This document shows, piece after piece, positions 1 to 10,885 of a DNA stretch of 64,000 bases; positions within the stretch are counted from its first letter, which is position 1; each line of letters begins with the position of its first letter. The notes below the pieces were generated by a model, which was given only the letters and a program-made list of their open reading frames with translations, was not told the origin of the DNA and ran no database searches. Source of the stretch: Streptomyces sp. NBC_00554 (GTDB taxonomy: Bacteria > Actinomycetota > Actinomycetes > Streptomycetales > Streptomycetaceae); NCBI RefSeq assembly GCF_041431135.1, contig NZ_CP107799.1, forward strand, positions 1,612,001 through 1,676,000, in the 5' to 3' direction. The position numbers and the translations under genes are program-made.

Positions 1-11
1 AAGTAACCGCC

Positions 12-602
12 ATGGGGGACCTTCTGCTGGTCCGCCACGGCGAAACCGAGTGGAGCGTGTCGGGCCAGCACACCAGCTGGACCGACCTGCCCCTCACCCA
101 GCGCGGCGAGGAACAGGCCAAGTCCCTCGCCCCGCTGCTCGCCGACCGGACCTTCGCCCTCGCGCTCACCAGCCCACTGGGCCGCGCGATACGCACCGCG
201 GAACTCGCGGGCCTGTACGGGGCCGTACCCGAACCCGACCTGCACGAATGGGACTACGGCGCGTACGAAGGCATCACGACCGTCGAGATACACCGCACCC
301 GGCCCGACTGGTACCTCTGGAACGACGGGGTACCGCCCGGCCCCTCGGGCCACCCCGGCGAGTCCCCGACAGAGGTGGGACAGCGCGCCGACCGCGTGCT
401 CTCCCACATCGACACGGCACTCGCCGAAGGCGACGTCGTCCTCGTGGCACACGCCCACTTCCTACGGGTGCTCGCCGCCCGCCGCCTCGGCCTCCCCGCC
501 GCGGACGGCCGCCTGTTCCAGCTCGCGACGGGGACGGTCAGCCGGCTGTCCACGGAGCACGGGCGTCCGGTGATCGCTCAGTGGAACGCCAGAGGGAATT
601 GA
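12..602 (+). CDS. Histidine phosphatase family protein
   Basis: A 196-residue protein of the histidine phosphatase (phosphoglycerate mutase-like) superfamily, which hydrolyses phosphomonoesters through a phosphohistidine. The RHGE motif sits at residues 8-11 with the nucleophile His9, and a second HxH (147/149) near the C-terminus supplies the other conserved histidine. Length is normal for the single-domain cytoplasmic family. The substrate cannot be read from sequence; relatives include alpha-ribazole phosphatases and broad-specificity phosphatases. The six bases before the start end in TAA, which may be the stop of an upstream gene. The adjacent minus-strand gene converges on it with a 22-bp gap. 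Confidence 0.85.
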   Translation: MGDLLLVRHGETEWSVSGQHTSWTDLPLTQRGEEQAKSLAPLLADRTFALALTSPLGRAIRTAELAGLYGAVPEPDLHEWDYGAYEGITTVEIHRTRPDWYLWNDGVPPGPSGHPGESPTEVGQRADRVLSHIDTALAEGDVVLVAHAHFLRVLAARRLGLPAADGRLFQLATGTVSRLSTEHGRPVIAQWNARGN

Positions 603-624
603 GGATTTCCGCCCTAGGAGCGCT

Positions 625-2433
625 TCAACGCCCCGGTCGCACCGCGTGCTGCGCGGCAAGCCGTACCGGGGCGTTCTGCGCGCCGTAGCCGCGGTAGCCG
701 CCATCGCGCTGGACGAGTTCGAAGAAGACGCGGCCGACGGTCTCCGTGTAGCAGTGGCGGAATTCGCCGTCGGTGTCGCGGTCGTAGAGGATGCCGAGTT
801 CGCGGTACGTCGCCAGCTCGGCGTCGGTGAACTCGAAGCGGGCGGCGAGGTCGTCGTAGTAGTTGGCGGGCATCCGGAGGATTCGGCCGCCGGCGTCGCG
901 GAAGCAGCGGGCGGCGGTGACCACGTCGTCCGTGGCGAACGCGATGTGCTGGGCGCGGGCGCCGTCGTCGCTGGGGGCCGGGCCGACGGAGAGGGCGATG
1001 CGGACGGTGCCGTCGGAGTTGGTGACGGCGCGGCTGCGGTGCAGGCCGTAGGGGTCGGCGACGTCGACGCTCTCCTGCGCGCTCAGCCCGAGCACGCTGT
1101 GGTGGAAGAGGGCTGCCTCGTCGAACTGGTGCCAGGGCTGGGTGAGGGCCAGGTGGTCGATGCGGGCCACCCGCCGCGGGTCCGGGCCGTGCTCCACCGG
1201 CTCGAAGTCGCTTGTCCAGGTGGGGTGTTCGGGTCGGCCGGGAGCAGCGAGCCCGGGGGACGCGCAGAAGAAGAGTTCGGTGCCGTCGGGGGCGGCCACC
1301 GCGTCGAGGGGCGCGTCCTCGAGGGCGCGGCGGCGTGGCAGGACGGGTGCGAGGAGGGATTCGGCGCGCCGGGCCGCGGCGGCAGGGTCCGGGGACTCCA
1401 GGCCGATGGCGGCGAGCGCGGTGCCGTCGCGCCGGGCGGCCGGACCGGTGTTGACCAGGACACGGGCCTCGCCCTGCTGCCAGAGGTCCACCGGTTTGCT
1501 GCGGTGCCTGGCCGTGCGGGTGAAACCGAGGGCACCGAGGACCGCGGAGACCGGTACGACGTCGGGTGTGACGAGTTCGGCGAAGGCCACGCCGGTGGGG
1601 ACCACGGGCGCGGGCGGGGTGGCGAGACCGGTCTCCTCCTGGAGTACGAGGAGGGAGCGCCGGGCGTCGACGGCGGTCGGCCCGGCCTCCGCCTGGCGGA
1701 AGACGTCGTTGAAGACCTCGAGGGAGAGCGGCCCCTGGTATCCGGCGCGCACCACATGCCCGAGCAGCCCGGCGATGTCGAAGCCGCCCTGGCCCGGGAA
1801 GCAGCGGTAGTGGCGGCTCCACTGGAGGACGTCCATCGCCATCAGCGGCGCGTCGGCCAGTTGTAGGAAGAAGATCTTCTCGCCGGGGATGTCCTCGATG
1901 CCTTTTGGATCGGAACCGCGGGCGAGGATGTGGAAACTGTCCAGGCAGGTGCCGAGGGAGGGGTGGTCCGCGGCCTCGACGATGCGCCAGGCGTGGTCGT
2001 ACGTGCTCACGTGGCGGCCCCAGGCGAGCGCCTCGTACGCCACTCGGATACCGAAGTCCTGTGCCAGGTCGGCCAGTTGGCGCAGCTGGCCGGCGGCGAG
2101 CGCGTCGTCGTCCACGGCGAGCGGCGAGACGCTGGAGCACACCAGCACGGTGTCCGCGCCCAGCCGTCCCATGAGCTCGAACTTGTGCCGCGCCCGCCGC
2201 AGATTCCGAGCGAACTCCTCCTGTGGCACAGCCTCGATGTCCCGCATCGGCTGATACAGGTCGATGCTCAGTCCGAGGTCGGCCGTCCGCGCCCGGATCT
2301 CCTCGGGGAGGAGCGGGCTGGCAAGCAGATCGTTCTCAAAGATCTCGACTCCGTCGAAGCCGGCCCTGGCAGCAGCCGTGAGCTTCTCGGTCAGAGACCC
2401 ACTGAGCGAGACGGTGGCAATGGACGTACGCAC
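625..2433 (-). CDS. quiC: 3-dehydroshikimate dehydratase-like, TIM-barrel plus VOC fusion
   Basis: A 602-residue two-part enzyme. Residues 1-270 form a sugar-phosphate isomerase/epimerase TIM barrel, and the C-terminal half is a 4-hydroxyphenylpyruvate-dioxygenase-type VOC region. This architecture is known for 3-dehydroshikimate dehydratases (QuiC1 type), which make protocatechuate from dehydroshikimate. The reading frame is open another 300 bases upstream, but GTG at 2433 is preceded by AAGGAG at good spacing and begins the barrel. It follows the shikimate dehydrogenase gene on the same strand, 154 bp downstream and after a hairpin. The role in quinate/shikimate catabolism is inferred from architecture and neighbours. 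An HPPD-like function is less likely because the N-terminal barrel is complete. Confidence 0.8.
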   Translation of the reverse strand: MRTSIATVSLSGSLTEKLTAAARAGFDGVEIFENDLLASPLLPEEIRARTADLGLSIDLYQPMRDIEAVPQEEFARNLRRARHKFELMGRLGADTVLVCSSVSPLAVDDDALAAGQLRQLADLAQDFGIRVAYEALAWGRHVSTYDHAWRIVEAADHPSLGTCLDSFHILARGSDPKGIEDIPGEKIFFLQLADAPLMAMDVLQWSRHYRCFPGQGGFDIAGLLGHVVRAGYQGPLSLEVFNDVFRQAEAGPTAVDARRSLLVLQEETGLATPPAPVVPTGVAFAELVTPDVVPVSAVLGALGFTRTARHRSKPVDLWQQGEARVLVNTGPAARRDGTALAAIGLESPDPAAAARRAESLLAPVLPRRRALEDAPLDAVAAPDGTELFFCASPGLAAPGRPEHPTWTSDFEPVEHGPDPRRVARIDHLALTQPWHQFDEAALFHHSVLGLSAQESVDVADPYGLHRSRAVTNSDGTVRIALSVGPAPSDDGARAQHIAFATDDVVTAARCFRDAGGRILRMPANYYDDLAARFEFTDAELATYRELGILYDRDTDGEFRHCYTETVGRVFFELVQRDGGYRGYGAQNAPVRLAAQHAVRPGR

Positions 2434-2468
2434 GTTGTCACTCCTTCGTTGTCGCTTCACCGGCACGG

Positions 2469-2506
2469 CCCTGAAGGGGCACCGCCGCAGGAGCGCCCCT
2501 TCAGGG
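2469..2506. terminator. Hairpin between shikimate dehydrogenase and quiC-like genes
   Basis: CCCTGAAGGGGC (2469-2480) pairs perfectly with 2495-2506 across a 14-nt loop. The flanking GGGGCGCGGGGAACTGCGCG resembles an intergenic sequence that recurs widely in Streptomyces (from memory). It could attenuate transcription from the dehydrogenase into the quiC-like gene. Confidence 0.6.
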
Positions 2507-2587
2507 GCGCGGGGAACTGCGCGAGAAACCCCCACCGACCCGCACCCGCCACCCTCACCACAGCCACCCCACCCATAAGGCGCCCCC

Positions 2588-3463
2588 TCAGCTCCGCGCA
2601 CCCGCGGCCCCCACCAACTCGGCAATGTCCGCCAACATCCGCCCACTGTCGGGTTCCCTCCCGGTGAACAACCGGAAGGCGTCCACAGCTTGGAAGACAG
2701 CCATCCCCCCACCGTCAAGAACGGCGCAGCCAACCGCCCGAGCTACACGCAACAACTCGGTCTCCAACGGCCGGTACACAACCTCGGCAACCCACAACCC
2801 GGGATGCAACAGCGAAGCCCCGAACGGCAGCCCGGGATGCCCAGCCATCCCCGTGGGCGTGGCATGCACAACGCCATCGGCGCCGGCAAGCAGCCCCCCG
2901 AGCGAGTCCGGCGAAGCAGCGGCGGCCCGCCCCTCACCGAAATGCCGGTTCAGCGAGTCGGCAAGACCCGAGGCCCGGTCGGGCACCGGGTCGACGACGG
3001 TGACATGCCCCGCCCCCAGAGTGAGGACGGCGTGCGCGACGGCAACCCCCGCCCCGCCCGCGCCCAGCTGCACCACCCGCTCCAACGGCACGTCGGGCAG
3101 CCCGCGCGCGAAGGACGCCGCAAACCCGGTGACGTCCGTGTTGTGCCCGATCGCGCGGCCGCCCTCGAAGACGACGGTGTTGACCGCGCCGAGCGCCTCG
3201 GCCCCCGGGGCCAGCTCGTCGAGGTGGGGGATGACCAGCTGCTTGCAGGGGTGGGTGATGTTCAGGCCGTCGAAGCCGAGGTCGCGGGCGGCGCGCACGA
3301 GGTCGCCCACCGCCTCCGGACCGACGCCGAGCCGGTCGATGTCGATCAGCCGGTACAGATAGCGCAGGCCCTGCCGGTCGGCCTCACGCTCATGCAGCGC
3401 CGGGCTGAGCGAGGGGCCGATTCCGGATCCGATGAGGCCGACGAGATAGGAGTTCTGGGGCAC
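2588..3463 (-). CDS. Shikimate/quinate 5-dehydrogenase
   Basis: A 291-residue shikimate dehydrogenase-family enzyme, NAD(P)-dependent, interconverting shikimate or quinate with the 3-dehydro acid. The substrate-binding N-terminus GPSLSPALHE, the NITHPCKQ loop with its catalytic Lys, the NTDVTGF motif and the Rossmann GAGGAGVAVA loop are all visible. GTG at 3463 is chosen because CCGGAGG lies 6-7 bases upstream; an in-frame ATG at 3514 falls inside the operator. A second, catabolic dehydrogenase rather than housekeeping aroE is inferred from the neighbouring dehydratase, TetR regulator and MHS transporter. Expression is probably controlled by the CTAA-N16-TTAG site 24 bases upstream. Confidence 0.85.
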   Translation of the reverse strand: MPQNSYLVGLIGSGIGPSLSPALHEREADRQGLRYLYRLIDIDRLGVGPEAVGDLVRAARDLGFDGLNITHPCKQLVIPHLDELAPGAEALGAVNTVVFEGGRAIGHNTDVTGFAASFARGLPDVPLERVVQLGAGGAGVAVAHAVLTLGAGHVTVVDPVPDRASGLADSLNRHFGEGRAAAASPDSLGGLLAGADGVVHATPTGMAGHPGLPFGASLLHPGLWVAEVVYRPLETELLRVARAVGCAVLDGGGMAVFQAVDAFRLFTGREPDSGRMLADIAELVGAAGARS

Positions 3464-3486
3464 GGCGGGCCTCCGGGAGCGGCTGG

Positions 3487-3510
3487 CTAATGTACGAACT
3501 GGTTCGTTAG
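3487..3510. promoter_or_regulatory. TetR operator 1, CTAA-N16-TTAG
   Basis: A 24-bp imperfect palindrome between the divergent dehydrogenase and TetR genes, with a perfect ACGAAC-TG-GTTCGT core (3494-3507) and CTAA/TTAG ends. In reverse complement it matches the site at 4389-4412 at 18 of 24 positions. Confidence 0.75.
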
Positions 3511-3616
3511 TCATATCAAGCCGCCCGCCGGATGGGAAGGGGCAGGCATCGAGGCGCCCGCCGTCGGACCCTGCTTCTAGAATCGCGGGCACTGACCCAT
3601 CGCCCGAAGGAACCCG

Positions 3617-4282
3617 ATGACCAGCGTCGAAGAACCGGCACGACCGAACGGGCGCACCCGTGACGCCGCCCGCACCAAGGCCGAGATTCTCGACGTGGCG
3701 ACCGTGGAGTTCGCTCGGGCCGGTTACGCAGGCGCCCGGGTCGACGAGATCGCCGCCCGCACCCGCACCACGAAGCGGATGATCTACTACTACTTCGGCG
3801 GCAAGGAGCAGCTGTTCACGGCCGTCCTGGAGCGCGCGTACTCGGTGATCCGGCAGGCCGAACAGGAGCTGGACGTCGAGCACCTGGACCCGATCGCGGC
3901 CATCCGCCGGCTCGCCGAGCTCACCTTCGACCACCATGAGGCGCATCCCGACTTCATCCGCCTGGTGAGCATCGAGAACATCCACGAGGCCGAGCACATC
4001 GCGGCCTCCGAGGAGCTCGGCAGGATCGGCTCGCCCGCGCTCGACGTGATCCGCCGCATCCTGGAGACCGGCCGCAAGTCCGGAGTGTTCACGGCCGACG
4101 TCGACGCCGTGGACCTGCACGCGATGATCAGTGCGTTCTGCTTCTTCCGGGTCGCCAACCGGCACACCTTCGGCGCCCTCTTCGGCCGTGACCTGGTCGC
4201 CCCCGACCAGCGGCAGCACTACCGGACGATGCTCGGCGACATGGTCATCGCCTACCTCACGGCGGACCGCTCGGCGGACTGA
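3617..4282 (+). CDS. TetR-family regulator of the quinate/shikimate cluster
   Basis: A 221-residue TetR protein. The N-terminal helix-turn-helix spans about residues 22-66 (DEIAARTRTTKRMIYYYFGGKE), and the C-terminal ligand domain contains an IENIHEAEHI segment typical of regulators of aromatic or shikimate catabolism. The ATG follows GAAGGAACCCG. It is divergent from the dehydrogenase gene and co-directional with the MHS transporter. A shared 24-bp operator precedes both targets, so it most likely represses them and is released by a pathway intermediate. Binding is inferred from position and symmetry. Confidence 0.85.
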   Translation: MTSVEEPARPNGRTRDAARTKAEILDVATVEFARAGYAGARVDEIAARTRTTKRMIYYYFGGKEQLFTAVLERAYSVIRQAEQELDVEHLDPIAAIRRLAELTFDHHEAHPDFIRLVSIENIHEAEHIAASEELGRIGSPALDVIRRILETGRKSGVFTADVDAVDLHAMISAFCFFRVANRHTFGALFGRDLVAPDQRQHYRTMLGDMVIAYLTADRSAD

Positions 4283-4343
4283 GAGCCCCCTGAGCCGGAC
4301 CGGCCCCCGGACCAATTCGGGGAAGATCCCTCGACGCGACCTC

Positions 4344-4372
4344 TTGACACCCGGGAAACGTGCGCGCAACAT
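4344..4372 (+). promoter_or_regulatory. Putative promoter of the MHS transporter
   Basis: TTGACA at 4344-4349 is followed after 17 bp by CAACAT (4367-4372). The operator at 4389-4412 lies just downstream, where a bound repressor would block initiation. Confidence 0.45.
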
Positions 4373-4388
4373 CCGTAGCCATCCGCTA

Positions 4389-4412
4389 CTAACTATCCAG
4401 TGGGTTAATTAG
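4389..4412. promoter_or_regulatory. TetR operator 2, CTAA-N16-TTAG
   Basis: A 24-bp site with CTAA and TTAG ends in the leader of the transporter gene. It agrees with the reverse complement of operator 1 at 18 of 24 positions, which ties the transporter to the same TetR regulator. Confidence 0.7.
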
Positions 4413-4524
4413 CCGGGGCGCCCAGCAGACGCGCACCCGGAACGGCCGACCCGCCATCCCAGGGCCCCGGCACCTCTCCCCCTCCGCCACTCCCGTCCCC
4501 GGAGTTCCCCAGAAGGAGCCCGCC

Positions 4525-5877
4525 GTGTCCGTCCCCGCCGCCCCGCTCGACGCGCCACCCGGCCAGCCCAGGAAGGCCGCCATGGCCGCCTGGATCGGCA
4601 GCGCCCTGGAGTACTACGACTTCTTCATCTACGGCAGCGCCGCCGCCCTGATCTTCCCCAAGGTCTTCTTCGACGAGTCGGACCCGGCCACCGCGACCCT
4701 CCTCTCGCTGGGCACGTTCGGTGTCGCGTACGCGGCCCGCCCGATCGGCGCGCTGTTCCTCGGCCACTTCGGTGACCGGGTGGGCCGCAAGAAGATCATG
4801 GTCTTCACGCTGATCCTGATGGGTCTGTCGACCTTCCTCATCGGCTGCCTGCCGACCCGCGACCAGGTCGGCGGCCTCGCCCCGGTCCTGCTCGTCCTCT
4901 GCCGCGTCCTCCAGGGCATCTCCGCCGCCGGCGAGCAGGCCAGCGCCAACTCGATGACGCTGGAACACGCGCCACCCAACCGGCGCGGCTTCTTCACCAG
5001 CTTCACCCTCAGCGGCACCCAGGGCGGCCAGCTCCTCGCGACCCTGGTCTTCCTCCCGGTCGCCGCGCTGCCCGAGGACCAGCTGCTCTCGTGGGGCTGG
5101 CGCATCCCGTTCTGGGCCAGCGTCGCGGTCGCCGTCGTCGGCTTCGTCATCCGCCGCACGCTCCAGGAGACCCCGGCCTTCACTCAGCAGGCCGCGACCG
5201 AGGGCGTCGCCAGGCTGCCCCTCGCCATCCTGTTCCGCGAGCACTGGGCGGACGTCCTGCGGGTCGTCGGCGCCGCACTCATCGCCTCGGTCAGCACGAT
5301 CTTCACGGTGTGGGCGCTGGCCTACGGGACGAGCGACTCGGTGGGTCTGTCCCGCTCGCAGATGCTGTGGGTGGGCGCGCTCGCCAACCTGGCCGCGCTC
5401 GGCGCGATCCCGCTGTGGGCCAAGCTCTCCGACCGCATCGGCCGCCGCCCGGTCTTCCTGGTAGGCGCCGTAGGCAGCGCGATCATGATGTTCGTCTACC
5501 TGTGGGCCATCTCCACGGGCTCCTACCCGCTGATCCTGGTGCTCGGCATCGTCACCTTCGGCATCGTCTACAGCGCGGCCAACGGTGTCTGGCCGTCCTT
5601 CTACGGCGAGATGTTCTCCACCCGCGTCCGGCTCTCCGGCATGGCGATCGGTACCCAGATCGGCTTCGCGGTGGCCGGGTTCGCCGTCACCTTCGCCGCG
5701 CAGATCGCGGGCCCGGACGGCGACGACTGGTCGTCCGTCGCCCTGTTCACCGCGGCCCTGTGCGTCCTGCCGGTCGTCGCCGCGCTCACCGCGCGAGAGA
5801 CCCACAAGGTGCCGACCGAGCAGCTCGGCGAGCGTCCGGTTCACGAGCCCGCGGGACGGGAGACGGTCGCGGCCTGA
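4525..5877 (+). CDS. MHS-family major facilitator, probable shikimate/quinate symporter
   Basis: A 450-residue, 12-helix transporter of the metabolite:H+ symporter branch (ShiA/KgtP/ProP relatives). Marks include the N-terminal SALEYYDFFIYGSAAAL motif, the loop 2-3 motif GHFGDRVGRKK, and the second copy LSDRIGRRPVF. The GTG start is preceded by AGAAGGAGCC. It sits downstream of the TetR gene and behind its own operator, so import of quinate, shikimate or a related hydroaromatic acid is the natural guess. The MHS family also carries other organic acids and betaines, so the substrate is inferred from context only. Confidence 0.85.
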   Translation: MSVPAAPLDAPPGQPRKAAMAAWIGSALEYYDFFIYGSAAALIFPKVFFDESDPATATLLSLGTFGVAYAARPIGALFLGHFGDRVGRKKIMVFTLILMGLSTFLIGCLPTRDQVGGLAPVLLVLCRVLQGISAAGEQASANSMTLEHAPPNRRGFFTSFTLSGTQGGQLLATLVFLPVAALPEDQLLSWGWRIPFWASVAVAVVGFVIRRTLQETPAFTQQAATEGVARLPLAILFREHWADVLRVVGAALIASVSTIFTVWALAYGTSDSVGLSRSQMLWVGALANLAALGAIPLWAKLSDRIGRRPVFLVGAVGSAIMMFVYLWAISTGSYPLILVLGIVTFGIVYSAANGVWPSFYGEMFSTRVRLSGMAIGTQIGFAVAGFAVTFAAQIAGPDGDDWSSVALFTAALCVLPVVAALTARETHKVPTEQLGERPVHEPAGRETVAA

Positions 5878-5901
5878 GCCCGCGCTCTCTCTCGCTCCCC
5901 A

Positions 5902-5933
5902 AGTCCCCGGCGCCCGGCAGGCGTTCGGGGACT
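5902..5933 (+). terminator. Terminator after the MHS transporter
   Basis: AGTCCCCG (5902-5909) pairs perfectly with CGGGGACT (5926-5933), and further inner pairing CGCC/GGCG strengthens the stem. Confidence 0.65.
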
Positions 5934-5961
5934 CGGGTGTTCCCCCGGAGTCCCTCCGGCC

Positions 5962-7783
<1,822 letters not shown>

Positions 7784-7809
<26 letters not shown>

Positions 7810-9898
7810 CGCACCGCTCGCGCAACGACCGAAGGTGCGCGAGGTGATAGGCCGCGTTCTCCTTCGCGAGGGCCGCGACGGCCTCGTCGATCAGTGGCAG
7901 CGCCTGCGCGAACTCGCCGCCGTCCAGGCGGGTTTCGGCGAGATCGGTGAGGGCCCGTGCCGTGTTGTACGCCTCGCCGCTCTCCCGGAAGAACCGCAGC
8001 GCGCGCTCCAGCCGCTCCCGCGCCTCATCGCGGCGTCCGAGGCCGCGCAGGGCGCGCCCCCTGTGGCGCTCCAACAGGGCGCGGGCGCGCGGCAGATCAC
8101 CTGCGCCTTCGCCCTCGGGGCCGATTCCGTCGAGGACGACGGACGCCTCCTCGAAGGAGTCGTACGCCTCCTGCCAGCGCCATTGGCGCAGTCGCAGCAG
8201 CCCGAGGAACTCGACGGCGGAGGCGTGTCCGCGTGCGTGACCGGCCGCGTGCTCGTCCCGCGCCGCGGCGCGTGCCTCGGGCTCGGCCTCGTTCCAGCGG
8301 CGCAACTCGGTGAGGGTGTGGGCGAGTTGGGCGTGCAGCGATCCGGCCGTCCGGGTGCCGGGGAAGTGGGCGTCGGCCGTGCGCGCGCCAATTCGGAGGG
8401 CGGGCAGGAGGACGTCGTGGTGGCCTGCCTTGAGCTGGAGCGGCCACAGGGCCTGGCAGAGCCTCGCGACGGTGTCCCAGTCTCGGAACTCCTCGGCGGC
8501 GTACACCGCTTGGACCAGATTGCGTGATTCGGTGGCGAGTGCGGCCAGGGCCTCGCCCCGGTCCGCGTACCGGAGTGGGGAGGTGCCGGAGGGGACCCGC
8601 CAGCTCTCCGGGAGTGCCGCCTGTGCGGCGCCGACCGCCAGGTGCAGATATCCCTCGACGGTCCGGGACACGGCGGCGGAGCAGACGGCGATGCCGTCGG
8701 TGGCGGCCGCGGCGGCTTCCGCGTGGGCGCGGACGACGGGACGGTAGTGGTAGCGGCCGGCGCCGGTGCGCTCAAGGAGCAGCGTGTCGGCGAGTTCCTC
8801 CAGGAGCGGGGCCGCCTCGGTCTCCTCGATGTCCGCGGCTCGTGCGGCGGCCGCGGCGTCGAAGGCGGGCCAGTCGCGGAGGCCGGTCAGCCGGTAGAGC
8901 CGGGCCGCTTCGGGGCGCAGCAGGCGGTAGGAGTCCTCGGCCGCGGCGCGCACCGGATCGCTGCCGGGCTGCGGTGGCTCTTCCACCGGGGGTGCGGAGA
9001 GGCGGGGCGCGGCAGCGCGCAGGGCGTACGGCGAGCCGCCGCAGCGCTCCAGTACGGCGGGCAGCGTGGCCTTTGCCGCGGTGATCGCGGGCTTGCCGGC
9101 CAGGTCGGTGAGCAGTCGTAACGCGTCGCGCCGGGCCAGGGGGTCGACCTGGACCGGCAGGGCGTCGATGCCGGGGAACGGGCGACGGGTGACGACGACC
9201 GTGAACACGCCGGGCGCGGGGGTGAGCAGAGGGCGGATCTGCGCGGCGGACTGGGCATGGTCGAGCACCAGCAGCAGGCGTCGGTCGGCCAGGTGACGCC
9301 CGAAGCGGTCGACGCGGTCCTCGGTGGAGGGCGGTATCTCCTCGTCGGGCAGGCCGAGTTGGCGCAGCAGTGAGCTCAGGAGCGCCCCCGCGTCGGTCGC
9401 GCCGGGGCCGCGCAGGTCGGCGTAGAGCTGGCCGTCCGGGAAACGGTCCGCCTGGCGCCAGCCCCAGTGCACGGCCAGCGTGCTGGTGCCCATGCCCTCG
9501 CGGCCGTGCAGGAGTGCCACCCGGGGGCTGCCGTCGAACGCCCGCGAGACCTCTTTGTCCAGGAGTTTCAAGGCCTTCTGACGGTCCGTGAAGTATCTGG
9601 TGGACGGGGGCAGACGGGGATGCTCGGGCCGGGATCCGGCACCCGGCAGCCGCACTCCCTGCGCGAACAGGGTCCAGGCGCGGGCGAGTTGTTGATCGCC
9701 CTGCACGCGCTCGTGCACCAACTGCGCGACCTGCGTCAGCTGTTCGGCGTTCGTCGGTGCCGCGACCTCCCGGCCCGCGATCCGGCGCACCAGTCCCCCG
9801 GTCGACTCCCAGGCCCATCTGCCCGCTTCGTTGGCCATTCCCGAGCCGACGGTTCCGAGCACCGCCGAGATGGCCGCCAACGAGATGGGATCCAGCAT
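7784..9898 (-). CDS. NB-ARC/TPR protein with degenerate P-loop
   Basis: A 704-residue protein of the STAND-like class common in Streptomyces. It has an N-terminal helical leader, an NTPase-like module from about residue 100, then a TPR-rich C-terminus with repeated RARALLERHRGRALRGLGRRDEA-type helices. The P-loop reads GREGMGTST (132-140), with Thr138 where the invariant lysine belongs. The Walker B-like strand is RLLLVLDHA. Nucleotide hydrolysis is therefore doubtful, and a scaffold or ligand-sensor role is possible. ATG 9898 is chosen over an upstream in-frame start because GGGGAG precedes it and homologues of this class begin near the MLDPISLAAISAVLG helix. Confidence 0.7.
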
Positions 9899-10136
9899 GC
9901 CCCCGCACTCCCCGCTTCCCGCACCCGCGCCCAGCAGGGCGTCTCGCACCTCACACCGATGTCGGGTTCGACCATACGCGGCACGTGAAGCGAGGCGACG
10001 ACACAACCGGCCGTTTCAGTAGCCCAGTTGGTGGCGCACCACCGCATCCGCGGCCACCGAACCGAGCGTGTCGGAAAGGCTCGCGGCCCGGTCGGCCGCC
10101 GCCCGCCGGAAGCCCGCTGAGCGGCGCGAGAGCTCC

Positions 10137-10748
10137 CTACCGCTCCGGCGGCGCCTGGTTCGTCGTTCGCGCCCCGTCCAGGAGAGGGCCGAGTTCCCGG
10201 GACACAGTCGTCAGGGCGCGTACGTCCCGCTCGGTTCTGGCGATGAGGAGCGCTCCCTCCAACGCGCTGATCATGAGGGTGGCGAGCGGCTCGGCCCTGT
10301 CGCGCGGTACGCCCAGATCCGTCAGCGCCTCGGCCACCGGGCGGTTCCAGCGGGCGAACGCGGCGGCGGCAGCGGTCCTCGTGGACTCGGTGGACTCCGC
10401 GCAGTCCACGGTCGCCGCCGCCACGGGGCAGCCCGAGGTGTATCCCGCTGTCCGGAGCTCCTCGGTCCACTGCCGCACCATCGCCGCGAACAGACCACTC
10501 GGCGTCGGCTCCGGCAGCTCGGCGAGGAAGCGGGCGACGCGCTTGCCCGCGTAGCGCCCTGCCCAGTCGACTGCCTCGTTGACCAACTGCTCCTTGCCGC
10601 CCGGGAAGTAGTGCTGGAGCGAGCCGCGCGGCGCCCCGGCATGTACGGCGACCTCGCGCATGCCCGTCGCGGTGACCCCGTCGCGCCGGATGAGCTGCGC
10701 CGCGCTGAACACCATCCGCTCGCGCGGTCCCCGCTCGGAACCCGTCAT
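10137..10748 (-). CDS. TetR-family regulator
   Basis: A 203-residue regulator with N-terminal HTH (GMREVAVHAGAPRGSLQHYFPGGKEQL, about residues 27-51) and a C-terminal domain of the AcuR/LmrA-YxaF type (TSGCPVAAATVDCAE). There are two adjacent ATG codons; the second (10748) sits at better distance from GGGAGG. It is divergent from the beta-hydroxyacid dehydrogenase gene. Two copies of ATGACAGCCGTCAT lie between them, so it probably autoregulates and controls that enzyme. The inducer is unknown. Confidence 0.85.
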   Translation of the reverse strand: MTGSERGPRERMVFSAAQLIRRDGVTATGMREVAVHAGAPRGSLQHYFPGGKEQLVNEAVDWAGRYAGKRVARFLAELPEPTPSGLFAAMVRQWTEELRTAGYTSGCPVAAATVDCAESTESTRTAAAAAFARWNRPVAEALTDLGVPRDRAEPLATLMISALEGALLIARTERDVRALTTVSRELGPLLDGARTTNQAPPER

Positions 10749-10791
10749 CATCGGCCTCCCGCCCTGACTGCCGTACGCATCGGATCTCATT

Positions 10792-10805
10792 ATGACAGCC
10801 GTCAT
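10792..10805. promoter_or_regulatory. TetR operator copy A (ATGAC-N4-GTCAT)
   Basis: Palindrome ATGACAGCCGTCAT in the divergent intergenic region. It is identical to the copy 27 bp further on. Confidence 0.75.
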
Positions 10806-10818
10806 GAAGCTCGCTACT

Positions 10819-10832
10819 ATGACAGCCGTCAT
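10819..10832. promoter_or_regulatory. TetR operator copy B (ATGAC-N4-GTCAT)
   Basis: Second exact copy of ATGACAGCCGTCAT; identity extends to one flanking base on each side. The 27-bp spacing suggests two dimers on the same promoter region. Confidence 0.75.
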
Positions 10833-10885
10833 GGGCAGCAACGGGGTGGCCCGGCTTTCTCGCCGGCCAGAGACGGCGGTGCGTC

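Noticed and set aside
10016-10136. Possible short minus-strand coding fragment ending at 10016 (RRAAADRAASLSDTLGSVAADAVVRHQLGY)-like in character
   Set aside because: It looks protein-like but has no start with a ribosome site and no family match I recognise; it may be a gene remnant after the TetR stop, not enough to annotate.
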